Positions 45,093 to 54,558 of a stretch of DNA of 64,000 bases are shown here, piece by piece. A program made the position numbers and the translations under genes. The DNA comes from Clostridium algoriphilum (GTDB lineage: Bacteria; Bacillota; Clostridia; Clostridiales; Clostridiaceae). The stretch lies in assembly GCF_020443705.1 (NCBI RefSeq), contig NZ_JAIZZK010000006.1:1-64000 (forward strand). The letters run 5' to 3'. Every line of letters begins with the position of its first letter. Position 1 is the stretch's first letter. The notes under the pieces are model-generated. The model was not told where the DNA came from. It worked only from the letters and a program-made list of their open reading frames with translations, and searched no databases.

Positions 45093-47428
45093 AGGAGGTT
45101 AATAAATCAGTACCTAAGGTAGACGGATTAGGGCTTATTATGGGAGCGCCAGCGTATACTAATGATATTGCCATGAATAATGCTTTAGTTATAAAGGTAT
45201 TAAGAAGTCCCCATCACTTTGCAAAAATTATAGAGATAAACACGCGAAGTGCTATGGAATTATCAGGAGTTGAGTGTGTTTTAACTTATAAAGATGTACC
45301 ACGAAATGTAGTAACCAGAGCGGGGCAAGGATATCCAGAGCCATCCCCACATGATAAATTTATACTAGATAAGTATGTCCGTTATATAGGGGATGAGGTG
45401 GCGGTAGTTGCAGCAATAAATGAAAAAATTGCACTACAAGCTTTAGCACTTATAGAAGTAGAATATGAAATAATAAAACCAGTATTAGATTTTGAAAAAG
45501 CAGAAGCACATGAGTCTATCATACATCCGGAGCCAGAATGTCACGTAATGTTTCCTATGGGTTTTGAGCCAGCTAAAAATATTGCTTGCACATATGAAAT
45601 GAAAGTTGGAAATATTGAAGAAGACTTAAACAAGTGCGATGTAGTAGTTAAAGAAAAATATTATACTCAAGCCCAGGCACATGTTGCCATGGAACCTCAT
45701 TCCTCATTTGCTCACATAGACCTTCAGGGAAGACTTAACATCATATCCTCTACTCAAACACCGTTTCATATGAGGAGAATAATTGCACAAGCTTTTGGAA
45801 TGTCAGTTAGTAAAATTAGAGTTATAAAACCAAGAGTAGGAGGCGCTTATGGCGGTAAGCAAGCTATTCATGGAGAATTTTTAGTAGCAGCAGTTACCCT
45901 TAAAACAAGAAAACCATCAAAACTTATATATACAAGGAAAGAAGTGTTTGAGGCCAGTTATTGCAGACATGCAATGAGAATTGATATTACACTGGGTAGT
46001 GACATTGATGGAAATTTAAAAGCTATTGATATGGAGATTTTATCAGATACAGGAGCTTATGGTGAGCATGCTCTTACTGTATTTATGGTTGCTGCATCAA
46101 AAACTCTTCCATTATATAATAAAGTGGATTCAGTTCATTTTTGTGGCAAGGTTATGTACACAAACCATACTCCAGCAGGTGCATTTAGAGGATATGGGGC
46201 CGTTCAAGGAAATTTTGCATTAGAATCTGCAATTGATGAATTAGCTGAGAAATTGGGAATGGATCCTATAAAGCTAAGAGAGAAGAATATGATTAATCAG
46301 GGTGAGACATCACCAATATTTAAGATAATGGGCGAAGGCTGCGAGGGCATAGAGATGTCTATTGAAAGCTGCAAATTAGATTATTGCGTAAGGCGGGGCA
46401 TGGAACTTATAAGATGGAAATCTAAATATCCAAGAAACAATATAGATAAAAGCACCGTTAGAGGAGTAGGAATGGCTATAGCTATGCAGGGTTCTGGAAT
46501 TCCTTACATGGATATGGGTTCTGCTGTATTAAAACTTAATGATGAAGGTTTCTTCAATTTACTTGTGGGGGCTACAGATATAGGTACAGGAAGTGATACC
46601 ATACTTGCACAAATAGCTGCACAGACTTTAGGAGTAGCAACAAGTAATATAATTGTTTACTCCTCAGATACAGACCTTACCCCTTTTGACTGTGGTGCCT
46701 ATGCTTCTAGTACTACATACATTTCAGGAAATTCAGTAAAAAAAACTGCTGATCAAATGAAAGAAATGATAGAAGAAGAAGGGGCTAAAAGGCTGAATTT
46801 ATTGAAAAATGAAGTTGTTTTTAATGGAAAATATGTAAAGTCGTTAGATACTAAGGATAAAATATCACTTAAAGAATTATCTGAGCAATTGTATTATAAT
46901 CATGATCAAAAGCAATTAATTGCAGCTCAATCTTATGTTGGTATAAAGTCCCCTCCACCATATATGGCAGGTTTCGCTGAGGTAGAAGTGGATTTGGAAA
47001 CAGGTAAAGTAAATCTTCTAGATTATGTAGGAGTAGTAGATTGTGGAACTACCATAAATCCAAACCTTGCAAAGATACAAGTGGAGGGCGGGTTAGTTCA
47101 AGGCATTGGCATGGCTATGTTTGAAAATGTTAAATATAGTGAAAGCGGCAGGCTTTTAACAAATAGTTTAATGCAATATACAATACCTACAAGGCAAGAC
47201 ATTAATAATATAACAGTGGAATTCGCGGATAGTTATGAGCCTACAGGCCCGTATGGAGCGAAATCAGTAGGTGAAATAGGAATCGACACACCACCAGCAG
47301 CTATCGCTAATGCAATTTACAATGCTACTGGTGTAAGAATAAAAACTCTTCCTATAACTCCAGAAAAAATACTGATGGAGCTTAAAAGGAGAAAATCACT
47401 AAAGGGGGATGCAGCGCTATATGAATGA
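45089..47428 (+). CDS. Molybdenum hydroxylase Mo-cofactor subunit (first complex), xanthine dehydrogenase type
   Basis: Large subunit of 779 residues holding molybdopterin cytosine dinucleotide. YIGDEVAVVAA opens the first domain; GGAYGGKQAIHGEF and GAFRGYGAVQG line the cofactor; ATDIGTGSDT and GAKSVGEIGIDTP carry the catalytic glutamate. The substrate is probably xanthine or another purine, inferred from context. The C-terminus overlaps the next Mo subunit. Whether it uses selenium cannot be read from sequence. Confidence 0.9.
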   Translation: MKEVNKSVPKVDGLGLIMGAPAYTNDIAMNNALVIKVLRSPHHFAKIIEINTRSAMELSGVECVLTYKDVPRNVVTRAGQGYPEPSPHDKFILDKYVRYIGDEVAVVAAINEKIALQALALIEVEYEIIKPVLDFEKAEAHESIIHPEPECHVMFPMGFEPAKNIACTYEMKVGNIEEDLNKCDVVVKEKYYTQAQAHVAMEPHSSFAHIDLQGRLNIISSTQTPFHMRRIIAQAFGMSVSKIRVIKPRVGGAYGGKQAIHGEFLVAAVTLKTRKPSKLIYTRKEVFEASYCRHAMRIDITLGSDIDGNLKAIDMEILSDTGAYGEHALTVFMVAASKTLPLYNKVDSVHFCGKVMYTNHTPAGAFRGYGAVQGNFALESAIDELAEKLGMDPIKLREKNMINQGETSPIFKIMGEGCEGIEMSIESCKLDYCVRRGMELIRWKSKYPRNNIDKSTVRGVGMAIAMQGSGIPYMDMGSAVLKLNDEGFFNLLVGATDIGTGSDTILAQIAAQTLGVATSNIIVYSSDTDLTPFDCGAYASSTTYISGNSVKKTADQMKEMIEEEGAKRLNLLKNEVVFNGKYVKSLDTKDKISLKELSEQLYYNHDQKQLIAAQSYVGIKSPPPYMAGFAEVEVDLETGKVNLLDYVGVVDCGTTINPNLAKIQVEGGLVQGIGMAMFENVKYSESGRLLTNSLMQYTIPTRQDINNITVEFADSYEPTGPYGAKSVGEIGIDTPPAAIANAIYNATGVRIKTLPITPEKILMELKRRKSLKGDAALYE

Positions 47429-49559
47429 GAAAATAGGTAAACCTATTAAAAGAGTAGATGCTGCAGAGAAGATAGGTGGTCAAGTAAAGTATTTAGCAGA
47501 TATTGAATTTGAAGGTATGCTTTATGCAAGAACTCTTAGATCCACAAGGGCAAGGGCTAAGATTATATCTATTGATATTTCAGAGTTACCTGAAGGCTAT
47601 TACATTGTGGATAGGAGTGATGTGCCAGGAAGAAATAGAGTTAAGATAATATTTTATGACATGCCTTTCTTTGCGGAAGATGAAGTTAATTATATAGGTG
47701 AACCTATCTTATTAGTAGTAGGTCCTGATAGGGAAGAAATACTAAGTATATTATCGAACATTAAAGTTGTGTATGAGGATATGGAGCCTATTTTAAGTAT
47801 GGCAGATGCATTAGCAAATACTAGGGCACCTATATTTGGGGATAATAATTTATATGCAGAGTATGCATTCAGTAAAGGAAATCTAGAGGAAGTAGCAAAG
47901 GGTGACATAAAAAAGTTTGAAGGAGAATATAGTACAGGGTATCAAGAACATATATATTTAGAAACTCAAGGAGTAGTTGCAGAATGTATTGACGATAAAA
48001 TAAGAATATGGGGTTCTATGCAGTGCCCATATTTTGTTAAGGATGCGGTAGTTGAAGCGTTAGGTTTTGATAAAAATAAAGTTCAAGTAATTCAAACTAC
48101 TACAGGTGGTGGCTTCGGTGGAAAAGAGGAATATCCTTCATTATTGGCTGGTCAGGTAGCAGTGGCAGCACTAAAAATCAAGAAACCTGTCAGGTTAATT
48201 TTAGATAGGGCTGAGGATATAGAAGTATCTACGAAAAGGCATCCATCATCTATAAAAATTAAAAGTTATATAGGGTTTGACAAAAAAATATTAGGCATGG
48301 ATGTAGATATAAAAATTGACGGAGGGGCGTATTCAGGACTTTCAAATATAGTTCTTCAAAGAACCATGTTTGCAGCAATTGGAGTTTACAATGTGGAAAA
48401 CGTAAAAATAAATGGGGTGGCCCTAGCAACTAATAAGGTTGTTGGTGGAGGATTTAGAGGGTTTGGGGCACCACAAGCCTTTTTTGCATTAGAGATGCAT
48501 ATGGACTATATATCAAAGGAGCTTGGCATAAATGCATTGGAGTTTAGAAAGTTAAATATTCTAAAGAAAGGAGATATTTCATCTACTGGTGGTGTAATTA
48601 GAGAAAATACAATGCTACCTGAAATTATAGAGGTTATAGAGAATATGTCTAATTATAAAGGGAAAGTAGCAATGCCTAAAAAAAAAGGAATATTAAAAGG
48701 TATAGGCTGTTCTCTTTTCTTTCATGGTTGTGGGTTCACTGGTAGTGGGGAAAAAGATATTATAAAGGCAAAGGTAAAGCTATTAAAACATAGGGATAGA
48801 ACTGTAGAAATTCTTGTCTCTAATGTTGAAATGGGACAGGGAGCACAAACTACTTTAAAGAAAATAGTAGCATATACATTAGAAATACCTATTAATAGAG
48901 TTATCTTTAAAAATCCAGACACTGATAAAGTCCCAGATTCAGGACCTACAGTAGCGTCAAGAACCATCACCATTGTTGGTAAGCTTCTACAAGACGCTGC
49001 TATAGATATGAAAGAATTTATGGGGAGTGATATTGAACTTGAAATATTAAAAAATTACAAACATCCAGAGGGATTTAAGTGGGATGATGAAACATTTAAG
49101 GGGGATGCCTATAATACTTACGCTTGGGGAGCAAACGTTATAGAGGTTGAAGTTAATCCTATAACTTATGAGGTTTCTGTTACAGATATCTATGCAGTGT
49201 TTGATATAGGAGAGGCTATAGATGAGTTAATCGTACGTGGACAAATAGAAGGTGGAATGGTGCAAGGCCTTGGATATGCAGGGATGGAAGTTATGCGACA
49301 TAAGGATGGACGGTTACTTCAAAGAACTAATACCGATTATGTTATCCCTACTGCTATGGATTTTCCTAAAATACAAAGTGAGCTTGTAAATAACCCTTAT
49401 ATAAATGGTCCTTTTGGAGCCAAAGGTGTAGGCGAAACTACGCTAATAGGAGCAGCAGCAGCCTATGCTCTTGCTGTGCAGAATGCTATAGGACACAATA
49501 TAAATAAAATTCCTGTAACCCCTGAATATTTAATGGAGGTGATGAAAAATAAAAACTAA
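47421..49559 (+). CDS. Molybdenum hydroxylase Mo-cofactor subunit (second complex)
   Basis: This second large subunit (about 712 aa) has GGGFGGKEEYPSL, GGGFRGFGAPQA, NVEMGQGAQTT and GAKGVGETTLIGAA with the active-site glutamate. It diverges clearly from the first and resembles the Mo part of XdhD-type proteins. Together with the two genes after it, it forms another complete hydroxylase. AAAGGGGG lies upstream; ATG 47421 is preferred, though ATG 47409 is in frame. It may act on a different purine position. Confidence 0.88.
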   Translation: MNEKIGKPIKRVDAAEKIGGQVKYLADIEFEGMLYARTLRSTRARAKIISIDISELPEGYYIVDRSDVPGRNRVKIIFYDMPFFAEDEVNYIGEPILLVVGPDREEILSILSNIKVVYEDMEPILSMADALANTRAPIFGDNNLYAEYAFSKGNLEEVAKGDIKKFEGEYSTGYQEHIYLETQGVVAECIDDKIRIWGSMQCPYFVKDAVVEALGFDKNKVQVIQTTTGGGFGGKEEYPSLLAGQVAVAALKIKKPVRLILDRAEDIEVSTKRHPSSIKIKSYIGFDKKILGMDVDIKIDGGAYSGLSNIVLQRTMFAAIGVYNVENVKINGVALATNKVVGGGFRGFGAPQAFFALEMHMDYISKELGINALEFRKLNILKKGDISSTGGVIRENTMLPEIIEVIENMSNYKGKVAMPKKKGILKGIGCSLFFHGCGFTGSGEKDIIKAKVKLLKHRDRTVEILVSNVEMGQGAQTTLKKIVAYTLEIPINRVIFKNPDTDKVPDSGPTVASRTITIVGKLLQDAAIDMKEFMGSDIELEILKNYKHPEGFKWDDETFKGDAYNTYAWGANVIEVEVNPITYEVSVTDIYAVFDIGEAIDELIVRGQIEGGMVQGLGYAGMEVMRHKDGRLLQRTNTDYVIPTAMDFPKIQSELVNNPYINGPFGAKGVGETTLIGAAAAYALAVQNAIGHNINKIPVTPEYLMEVMKNKN

Positions 49560-50025
49560 AATTAATTTTAATTTGAATTTTAAAAATGTATCTATAGTAG
49601 CAGAACCTATAAAAAGACTTTTAGATGTTTTAAGAGAAGACTTTAAATTTATAGGTGTTAAAGAAGGTTGCGGCGAAGGTGAATGTGGTGCATGCTCAGT
49701 AATTATTGATGGAAAACTAATAAATTCATGCCTTGTACCTATAGGAACACTTGAGGGCACAAAAATAATTACTATTGATGGATATAGAGAAACTCCTAAG
49801 TATGAAATAGTGAAACAATCCTTTGAGGATGTAGGTGCAGTACAATGCGGATTTTGTATACCTGGAATGATAATGGCAACGGAAACATTATTAAGTAAAA
49901 AGCCAAGACCTAGCGAAGCAGATATAAGAGAAGGGATATCTGGAAATTTATGTAGGTGCACAGGATATAATATGATTGTAGAAGCAATTTCTCTAGCTTC
50001 AGTAAGGGGGGATGGCTTATGGTAG
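49549..50025 (+). CDS. Molybdenum hydroxylase 2Fe-2S subunit (second complex), unusual start
   Basis: Clusters: GCGEGECGACSVIIDG with SCLVP, and QCGFCIPG with GNLCRCTGY. The frame opens only at 49546. The first standard start is TTG 49573, which would remove the first beta strand of the ferredoxin fold. GGAGGTG at 49535-49541 is well spaced to ATA 49549, giving KTKINFNLNFKNVSIV as the N-terminus. The alternatives are a TTG start (150 aa) or a one-base slip in the A-run at 49545. It overlaps the next gene by seven bases. Confidence 0.85.
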   Translation: MKTKINFNLNFKNVSIVAEPIKRLLDVLREDFKFIGVKEGCGEGECGACSVIIDGKLINSCLVPIGTLEGTKIITIDGYRETPKYEIVKQSFEDVGAVQCGFCIPGMIMATETLLSKKPRPSEADIREGISGNLCRCTGYNMIVEAISLASVRGDGLW

Positions 50026-50882
50026 AAGCTTTTGCACCCAAGAGTAAGGCGGAAGCCTTACAGTTTATAAATAACAGAGAGTGCACAATTATAGCAGGTA
50101 GCACAGATTTAATGGTAAAAAGAAAGAAATGGTCTGGATGTCTACCATACTTTAATAGTGATGTAATATTTATAAGTCATTTGCAAGAACTTAAAAATAT
50201 TAAAACAGATGGGAAATATTTAATGGTTGGAGCAGCTTGTACACTCACTGAATTACAAGAAAATACATTGATGCCGCCTTACTTCAAGGAAGTAATATTA
50301 TCTATGGCATCACCAGCTATTAGAAATATTGCAACTATAGGAGGAAATATATGCAATGCATCACCAGCAGGGGATATATTTCCACTCCTATATGATTTGG
50401 ATTGCACTTTAATAATAGAAAGTTTAAACTACAGACGAGAGATAGAATTAAAAGATTTTATATTGGGGCCTGGTAAAAAAGATTTAAAAGTAAAGGAGCT
50501 TTTAGTAGAAATAAAAATTCCAGTATATAACTTCAGTTCATTTTACTATAAGAAAGTAGGTACAAGAAAATCCACATCTCTTTCCAAGGTATCCTTTATT
50601 GGATTTTATACTTTAGAGGATGAGAGGATAAAGGATGTAAGAATGGCATTTGGGGCAGTAGGACCAACTATTGTGAGATCAAAACCAGTGGAAGATAGAA
50701 TTAAGGGACTTAATAAGCAGGAGCTTGAAAGTATTTTAAAAGAAATAGAAGAAGAGTACTTTAAGATTATTCTGCCAATAGACGATCAGAGGTCTACAGC
50801 CGAGTATAGAAAAGGAGTTTGTTTGAATTTAGTAAGGGACTTTTTGGAAAATATATTTACTAGTAATTCAGCAACACCTTAA
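50019..50882 (+). CDS. Molybdenum hydroxylase FAD-binding subunit (second complex)
   Basis: Flavin subunit with CTIIAGSTDLMVKRK (loop 1) and ATIGGNICNASPAGD (loop 2), then RMAFGAVGPTIVRSK and TAEYRKGVCLNLV. The lysine-rich segment YKKVGTRKSTSLSK is typical of this family. It overlaps the Fe-S gene and closes the cluster, with a terminator directly after. 287 aa. Confidence 0.9.
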   Translation: MVEAFAPKSKAEALQFINNRECTIIAGSTDLMVKRKKWSGCLPYFNSDVIFISHLQELKNIKTDGKYLMVGAACTLTELQENTLMPPYFKEVILSMASPAIRNIATIGGNICNASPAGDIFPLLYDLDCTLIIESLNYRREIELKDFILGPGKKDLKVKELLVEIKIPVYNFSSFYYKKVGTRKSTSLSKVSFIGFYTLEDERIKDVRMAFGAVGPTIVRSKPVEDRIKGLNKQELESILKEIEEEYFKIILPIDDQRSTAEYRKGVCLNLVRDFLENIFTSNSATP

Positions 50883-50895
50883 GTAAATATGTTGT

Positions 50896-50932
50896 AAATA
50901 ATAGAGAGTGGCATATGCCCTCTCTATTATTT
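50896..50932 (+). terminator. Terminator closing the purine operon
   Basis: AAATAATAGAGAG pairs with CTCTCTATTATTT around TGGCATATGC. Confidence 0.75.
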
Positions 50933-51051
50933 CGTTCTATCATTAATGTTTAGCAAAATTTAAGATTTTTTTAATTTGATTTTAATGTTACAAATATATA
51001 ATATAAAATATTGGGAAATATAAAAAATAAACAATTACAAAAGGAGAAAAT

Positions 51052-51711
51052 ATGGATATATTAATTAACTTTATAAACGGATTAATGCATATCGATAAAT
51101 ATTTAGCGCTAATAATACAGCAGTATGGGATCTTAACGTATGTTATTATATTTGCAATTATTTTTATTGAAACAGGTTTGGTTGTTACACCATTTTTACC
51201 AGGTGACTCAATGCTATTTGCAGCAGGAGCGCTCGCAGGAATTGGATCAATGAATATAGTTACTCTTCTAATAGTAGTATATATTGCAGCAGTACTTGGG
51301 GATACTGCAAATTATCATATTGGTAAAAAAATTGGGAAGAAGATACTGGCGAAAGAAAAAGTAAGGTTTATTAATAAAGAGTATTTAGCAAAAGCTCAAA
51401 CGTTTTATGAAAAACATGGCTCAATGACTATAGTTATAGGAAGGTTTATCCCTATAATTAGAACTTTTGTACCTTTTGTAGCTGGTGTGGGAGAAATGAA
51501 TTACTCAAAATTTATACCATACAATATAATTGGTGGGGGACTATGGGTGAGTCTATTTTTAGGTGTGGGTTACCTATTTGGTAATCTAACTTTTATAAAA
51601 GAAAATTTTTCTTATGTTCTAATAGCTATTATAATCATATCATTGTTGCCTGGGGTTATAGTTTTTATAAAAGGAAAGAGAAAAAACGGTATCCTAATTA
51701 GGATGAAATAA
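51052..51711 (+). CDS. DedA-family membrane protein
   Basis: Helical membrane protein of 219 residues with the VTT/DedA core: FIETGLVVTPFLPGDSMLFAAGALAG, YIAAVLGDTANYHIGKKIG, and GRFIPIIRTFVPFVAGVGEM. DedA proteins move or scramble lipids such as undecaprenyl phosphate or phosphatidylethanolamine and support envelope integrity. AAAGGAG site, own terminator. Confidence 0.92.
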   Translation: MDILINFINGLMHIDKYLALIIQQYGILTYVIIFAIIFIETGLVVTPFLPGDSMLFAAGALAGIGSMNIVTLLIVVYIAAVLGDTANYHIGKKIGKKILAKEKVRFINKEYLAKAQTFYEKHGSMTIVIGRFIPIIRTFVPFVAGVGEMNYSKFIPYNIIGGGLWVSLFLGVGYLFGNLTFIKENFSYVLIAIIIISLLPGVIVFIKGKRKNGILIRMK

Positions 51712-51792
51712 CTAATTCAGAATAAAAAAATATTCATATATTTAACTTATAAGTATATTTTAATATATATTTAGGTAAATTCTATAGTATAA

Positions 51793-51825
51793 TAAAAAAG
51801 CAGTCAATAATTGATTGCTTTTTTA
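51793..51825 (+). terminator. Terminator of the DedA gene
   Basis: AAAAAAGCAGTCAATAATTG pairs with its complement ATTGATTGCTTTTTT; T-run at the 3' side. Confidence 0.75.
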
Positions 51826-51971
51826 TATACCAGTATTGAGTAGTATAATTATGTAGATATATTCCATAAAATAGAAGGGTGCAAAGGTTCTAAAATTATA
51901 GGAAGATATTACAATTAAAAAGGCTGCAATGAATTATAGGATAGTACCTAATATGATAAAGGATGTGAAGC

Positions 51972-52991
51972 ATGGGAAGAATAAAAAAAAGTGGAAAAAC
52001 TAAAATAAGTTCAGGGAAACTTTTTTTATTATTCATACTATTTGAATTAATTTTCACAGTGATTACAGGACCTTACATGGTTTATTATGGACCATTTAAA
52101 AATGTAAAAACAACAGTTGTAGGAGCGGCAATGACTACTTATACATTACAATGGCTTGCAACATCATTTTTATCTGATGAAAAAATAAAACAAATTATGA
52201 GTGAACAAAAAGTTCAATCTATAGTTCAAAATAATTTAGAGGGTGTAGAGTCTGGAGTAGTCGTAGAAAATAAGAATGATAATAGTATTGAGAGATATGA
52301 TGTATCAGGAATTAAATTTAACGGGTATTTATTAGTAGTTAATGACCCAACTAGGGTAAAAGTAGGTTACACTAGTAAATTAGGAAAAGAAGGGGAACTA
52401 ACTAGTGATATTGCAAAGGATAACAATGCTATAGCAGCAATTAATGGTGGAGGGTTCACAGATGAGGCAGCAGGGTCAAAATGGACAGGCACTGGAGCAA
52501 ATCCAGCGGGAGTGATAATATCTGGTGGAAAAACTATTTATGATGGAATAAAAAACGAAAACGAGAAAAGACAAACTGTAGCATTAACTAAATCAGGAAA
52601 GTTATTAGTTGGACCTTATTCTACTAAACAAATGGGAACATTTGGTGTAACCGAAGCAGTATCTTTTGGTCCAGCAATGATAGTTAATGGACAGAAAATG
52701 ATAACTAAAGGTGATGGGGGTTGGGGTATTGCACCTAGAACGTGTATTGGACAAAGGAAAGATGGAGCAATATTATTATTAGTTATCGACGGTAGAGAAT
52801 TAAGAAGTATAGGTGCTACATTAAGAGAGGCACAAGATGTATTATATGAATATGGAGCTTATAATGCCACTAACTTAGATGGAGGTTCGTCATCTACCAT
52901 GTTTTATGATGATGAAGTTATAAATAATCCTTGCGATAGCTTGGGTGAAAGATCTGTATCTTCAATTATATACGTAGAAAGTAGAAAGTAG
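51972..52991 (+). CDS. Phosphodiester glycosidase family protein (NAGPA domain)
   Basis: A type II anchor (residues about 15-35, LFLLFILFELIFTVITG) is followed by an exported domain: NDPTRVKVGYTSK, AAINGGGFTDEAAG, GVIISGGKTIYDG, SFGPAMIVNG, and LDGGSSSTMFYDDE at the end. This is the NAGPA/exopolysaccharide-biosynthesis fold that cleaves sugar-phosphodiester bonds, perhaps in wall polymers. 339 aa. Monocistronic. Confidence 0.85.
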   Translation: MGRIKKSGKTKISSGKLFLLFILFELIFTVITGPYMVYYGPFKNVKTTVVGAAMTTYTLQWLATSFLSDEKIKQIMSEQKVQSIVQNNLEGVESGVVVENKNDNSIERYDVSGIKFNGYLLVVNDPTRVKVGYTSKLGKEGELTSDIAKDNNAIAAINGGGFTDEAAGSKWTGTGANPAGVIISGGKTIYDGIKNENEKRQTVALTKSGKLLVGPYSTKQMGTFGVTEAVSFGPAMIVNGQKMITKGDGGWGIAPRTCIGQRKDGAILLLVIDGRELRSIGATLREAQDVLYEYGAYNATNLDGGSSSTMFYDDEVINNPCDSLGERSVSSIIYVESRK

Positions 52992-53034
52992 GTAAGAGGG
53001 AATTATCTAAAAATTATCTTATTTACAATAAAAG

Positions 53035-53065
53035 TTAAGGCATTAAAATTATGCCTTAATTTTTA
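53035..53065 (+). terminator. Terminator
   Basis: TTAAGGCAT / ATGCCTTAA around TAAAATT, followed by TTTTTATTTTTT. Confidence 0.7.
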
Positions 53066-53177
53066 TTTTTTGAAACTTATTCATTATTTTATTATTTTGC
53101 TGTTTTTGATTCAGGATCGACAAAGTAAATTCGGTTTTTAAATAACATTAAAACATTCAAAAAATACAATTAAAAGT

Positions 53178-53207
53178 CTTAACTTGACATGATGTTGTCT
53201 AGTTAAG
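53178..53207. promoter_or_regulatory. 30-bp palindrome upstream of the AlkC-type gene
   Basis: Arms CTTAACTTGACA (53178-53189) and TGTCTAGTTAAG (53196-53207) match at 11 of 12 positions around TGATGT. A TATAAT-like -10 follows at 53213-53218. It contains TTGACA but its spacing to the -10 (23) is long. Likely a dimeric repressor or activator site. Confidence 0.55.
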
Positions 53208-53245
53208 AAAGTTATAATAAAGTATATACAAAAGGAGGGAAACTC

Positions 53246-54346
53246 ATGGCAGAAGCTTTAAAAAATATGTATGACAAAGAATTTTTGCGTCAATTTGGTG
53301 ACAAGGTGCATGCTATTTACAAAATATTTGATGTTGAAAAGTTCATACAAACCACAATAGATGATACGTGGGATGAGCTTAAACTAATGGTCAGAATGAA
53401 TAGAATAACTGAAACACTTAGGTTATATCTGCCTCAAAAATACGAATATGCAATAGATATACTGTTTGCTATTGATGAATCCTGTGTTGGATTCCCTTAT
53501 CTTTTCTTCCCGAATTTCGTGGCAATGTATGGTCAGGGAAATGAAAACTGGGAGCTTTCTATGGTAGCATTGGAACGATTCACTGTAAGGTCATCATCGG
53601 AATTCGCTGTAAGAACCTTTATTATGCTGGATCCAAAGCGAATGATGTCACAGATGCTAGAATGGTCAGGAAGCAGCAATGAACATGTACGAAGGCTTTC
53701 GAGTGAAGGGTGTCGTCCGCGTCTTCCATGGGGAGTAGCACTTACTGCGTTTAAAAATGATCCAACCGCTGTAATCCGTGTGTTGGATAAATTAAAACAA
53801 GACCCTTCAGTTTATGTACGTAAGAGTGTTGCTAATAATTTAAACGATATCTCTAAAGATAATCCTTTAGTTGTTGTTGAAATAGTAAGGCGCTTAAAAG
53901 GAGTTAATTCATACACTGACTGGATATTAAGACATGGCTGCAGAACATTAATACGTAAAGCCCATCCAGAAATAATGAAGTTGTTTGGATATGGAGAATC
54001 TATAGATAGACCTGTTACTAGCAGTGCTTTTTTGTCTGTAAATCCTCCTGAATTAAAAATTGGAGAGAGTTGTGAGCTTAAATATAATCTCGCTATTCGT
54101 AAAGGTGAACCTATGCATATACGCATTGAATATGGAATTGATTTTGTGAAGGCAAGGGGAAAGAAGTCACGTAAATTATTCTTATTGTCCGATAAAACAG
54201 TATCTGGTGGGCAGTGTATTACCGGAATACGGGTGCACAGATGGGTAGAGCTTACTACCCGAAAACATTATCCAGGAGAGCATAGAATTGCAATATTAAT
54301 TAACGGGAGTGAGGTAGCAGTTACAGTAATGAATCTAAAATTATAA
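53246..54346 (+). CDS. AlkC-type DNA-alkylation glycosylase with C-terminal Ig-like domain
   Basis: Residues 1-240 are HEAT-like helical repeats of the AlkC/AlkD superfamily (FAVRTFIMLDPKRMMSQML, HVRRLSSEGCRPRLPWG, DPSVYVRKSVANNLNDISK, DWILRHGCRTLIRK). Residues 255-366 form a beta-rich domain as in AlkC proteins with an immunoglobulin-like tail. These enzymes remove N3-methyladenine-type lesions without base flipping. AAAGGAGGG site. The palindrome upstream suggests regulated expression, perhaps by alkylation stress. Confidence 0.85.
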   Translation: MAEALKNMYDKEFLRQFGDKVHAIYKIFDVEKFIQTTIDDTWDELKLMVRMNRITETLRLYLPQKYEYAIDILFAIDESCVGFPYLFFPNFVAMYGQGNENWELSMVALERFTVRSSSEFAVRTFIMLDPKRMMSQMLEWSGSSNEHVRRLSSEGCRPRLPWGVALTAFKNDPTAVIRVLDKLKQDPSVYVRKSVANNLNDISKDNPLVVVEIVRRLKGVNSYTDWILRHGCRTLIRKAHPEIMKLFGYGESIDRPVTSSAFLSVNPPELKIGESCELKYNLAIRKGEPMHIRIEYGIDFVKARGKKSRKLFLLSDKTVSGGQCITGIRVHRWVELTTRKHYPGEHRIAILINGSEVAVTVMNLKL

Positions 54347-54558
54347 TAATTCTTTGTGAATTGATAAGGATAAGACTAATTAATGAATACCTTTATACAA
54401 TACATTTTTAATCCATCATTAATAATTATTAATGGATGCTGATATTAGTAATAAAACTATAACTATTACAATAGAATTAAAAAGAGTCAAAACTAAAGCA
54501 ATAGGTGTATTAGAAGAGGGTAAGAGCCCAAATATATATTGGAAGGGTGGAGAAAATT

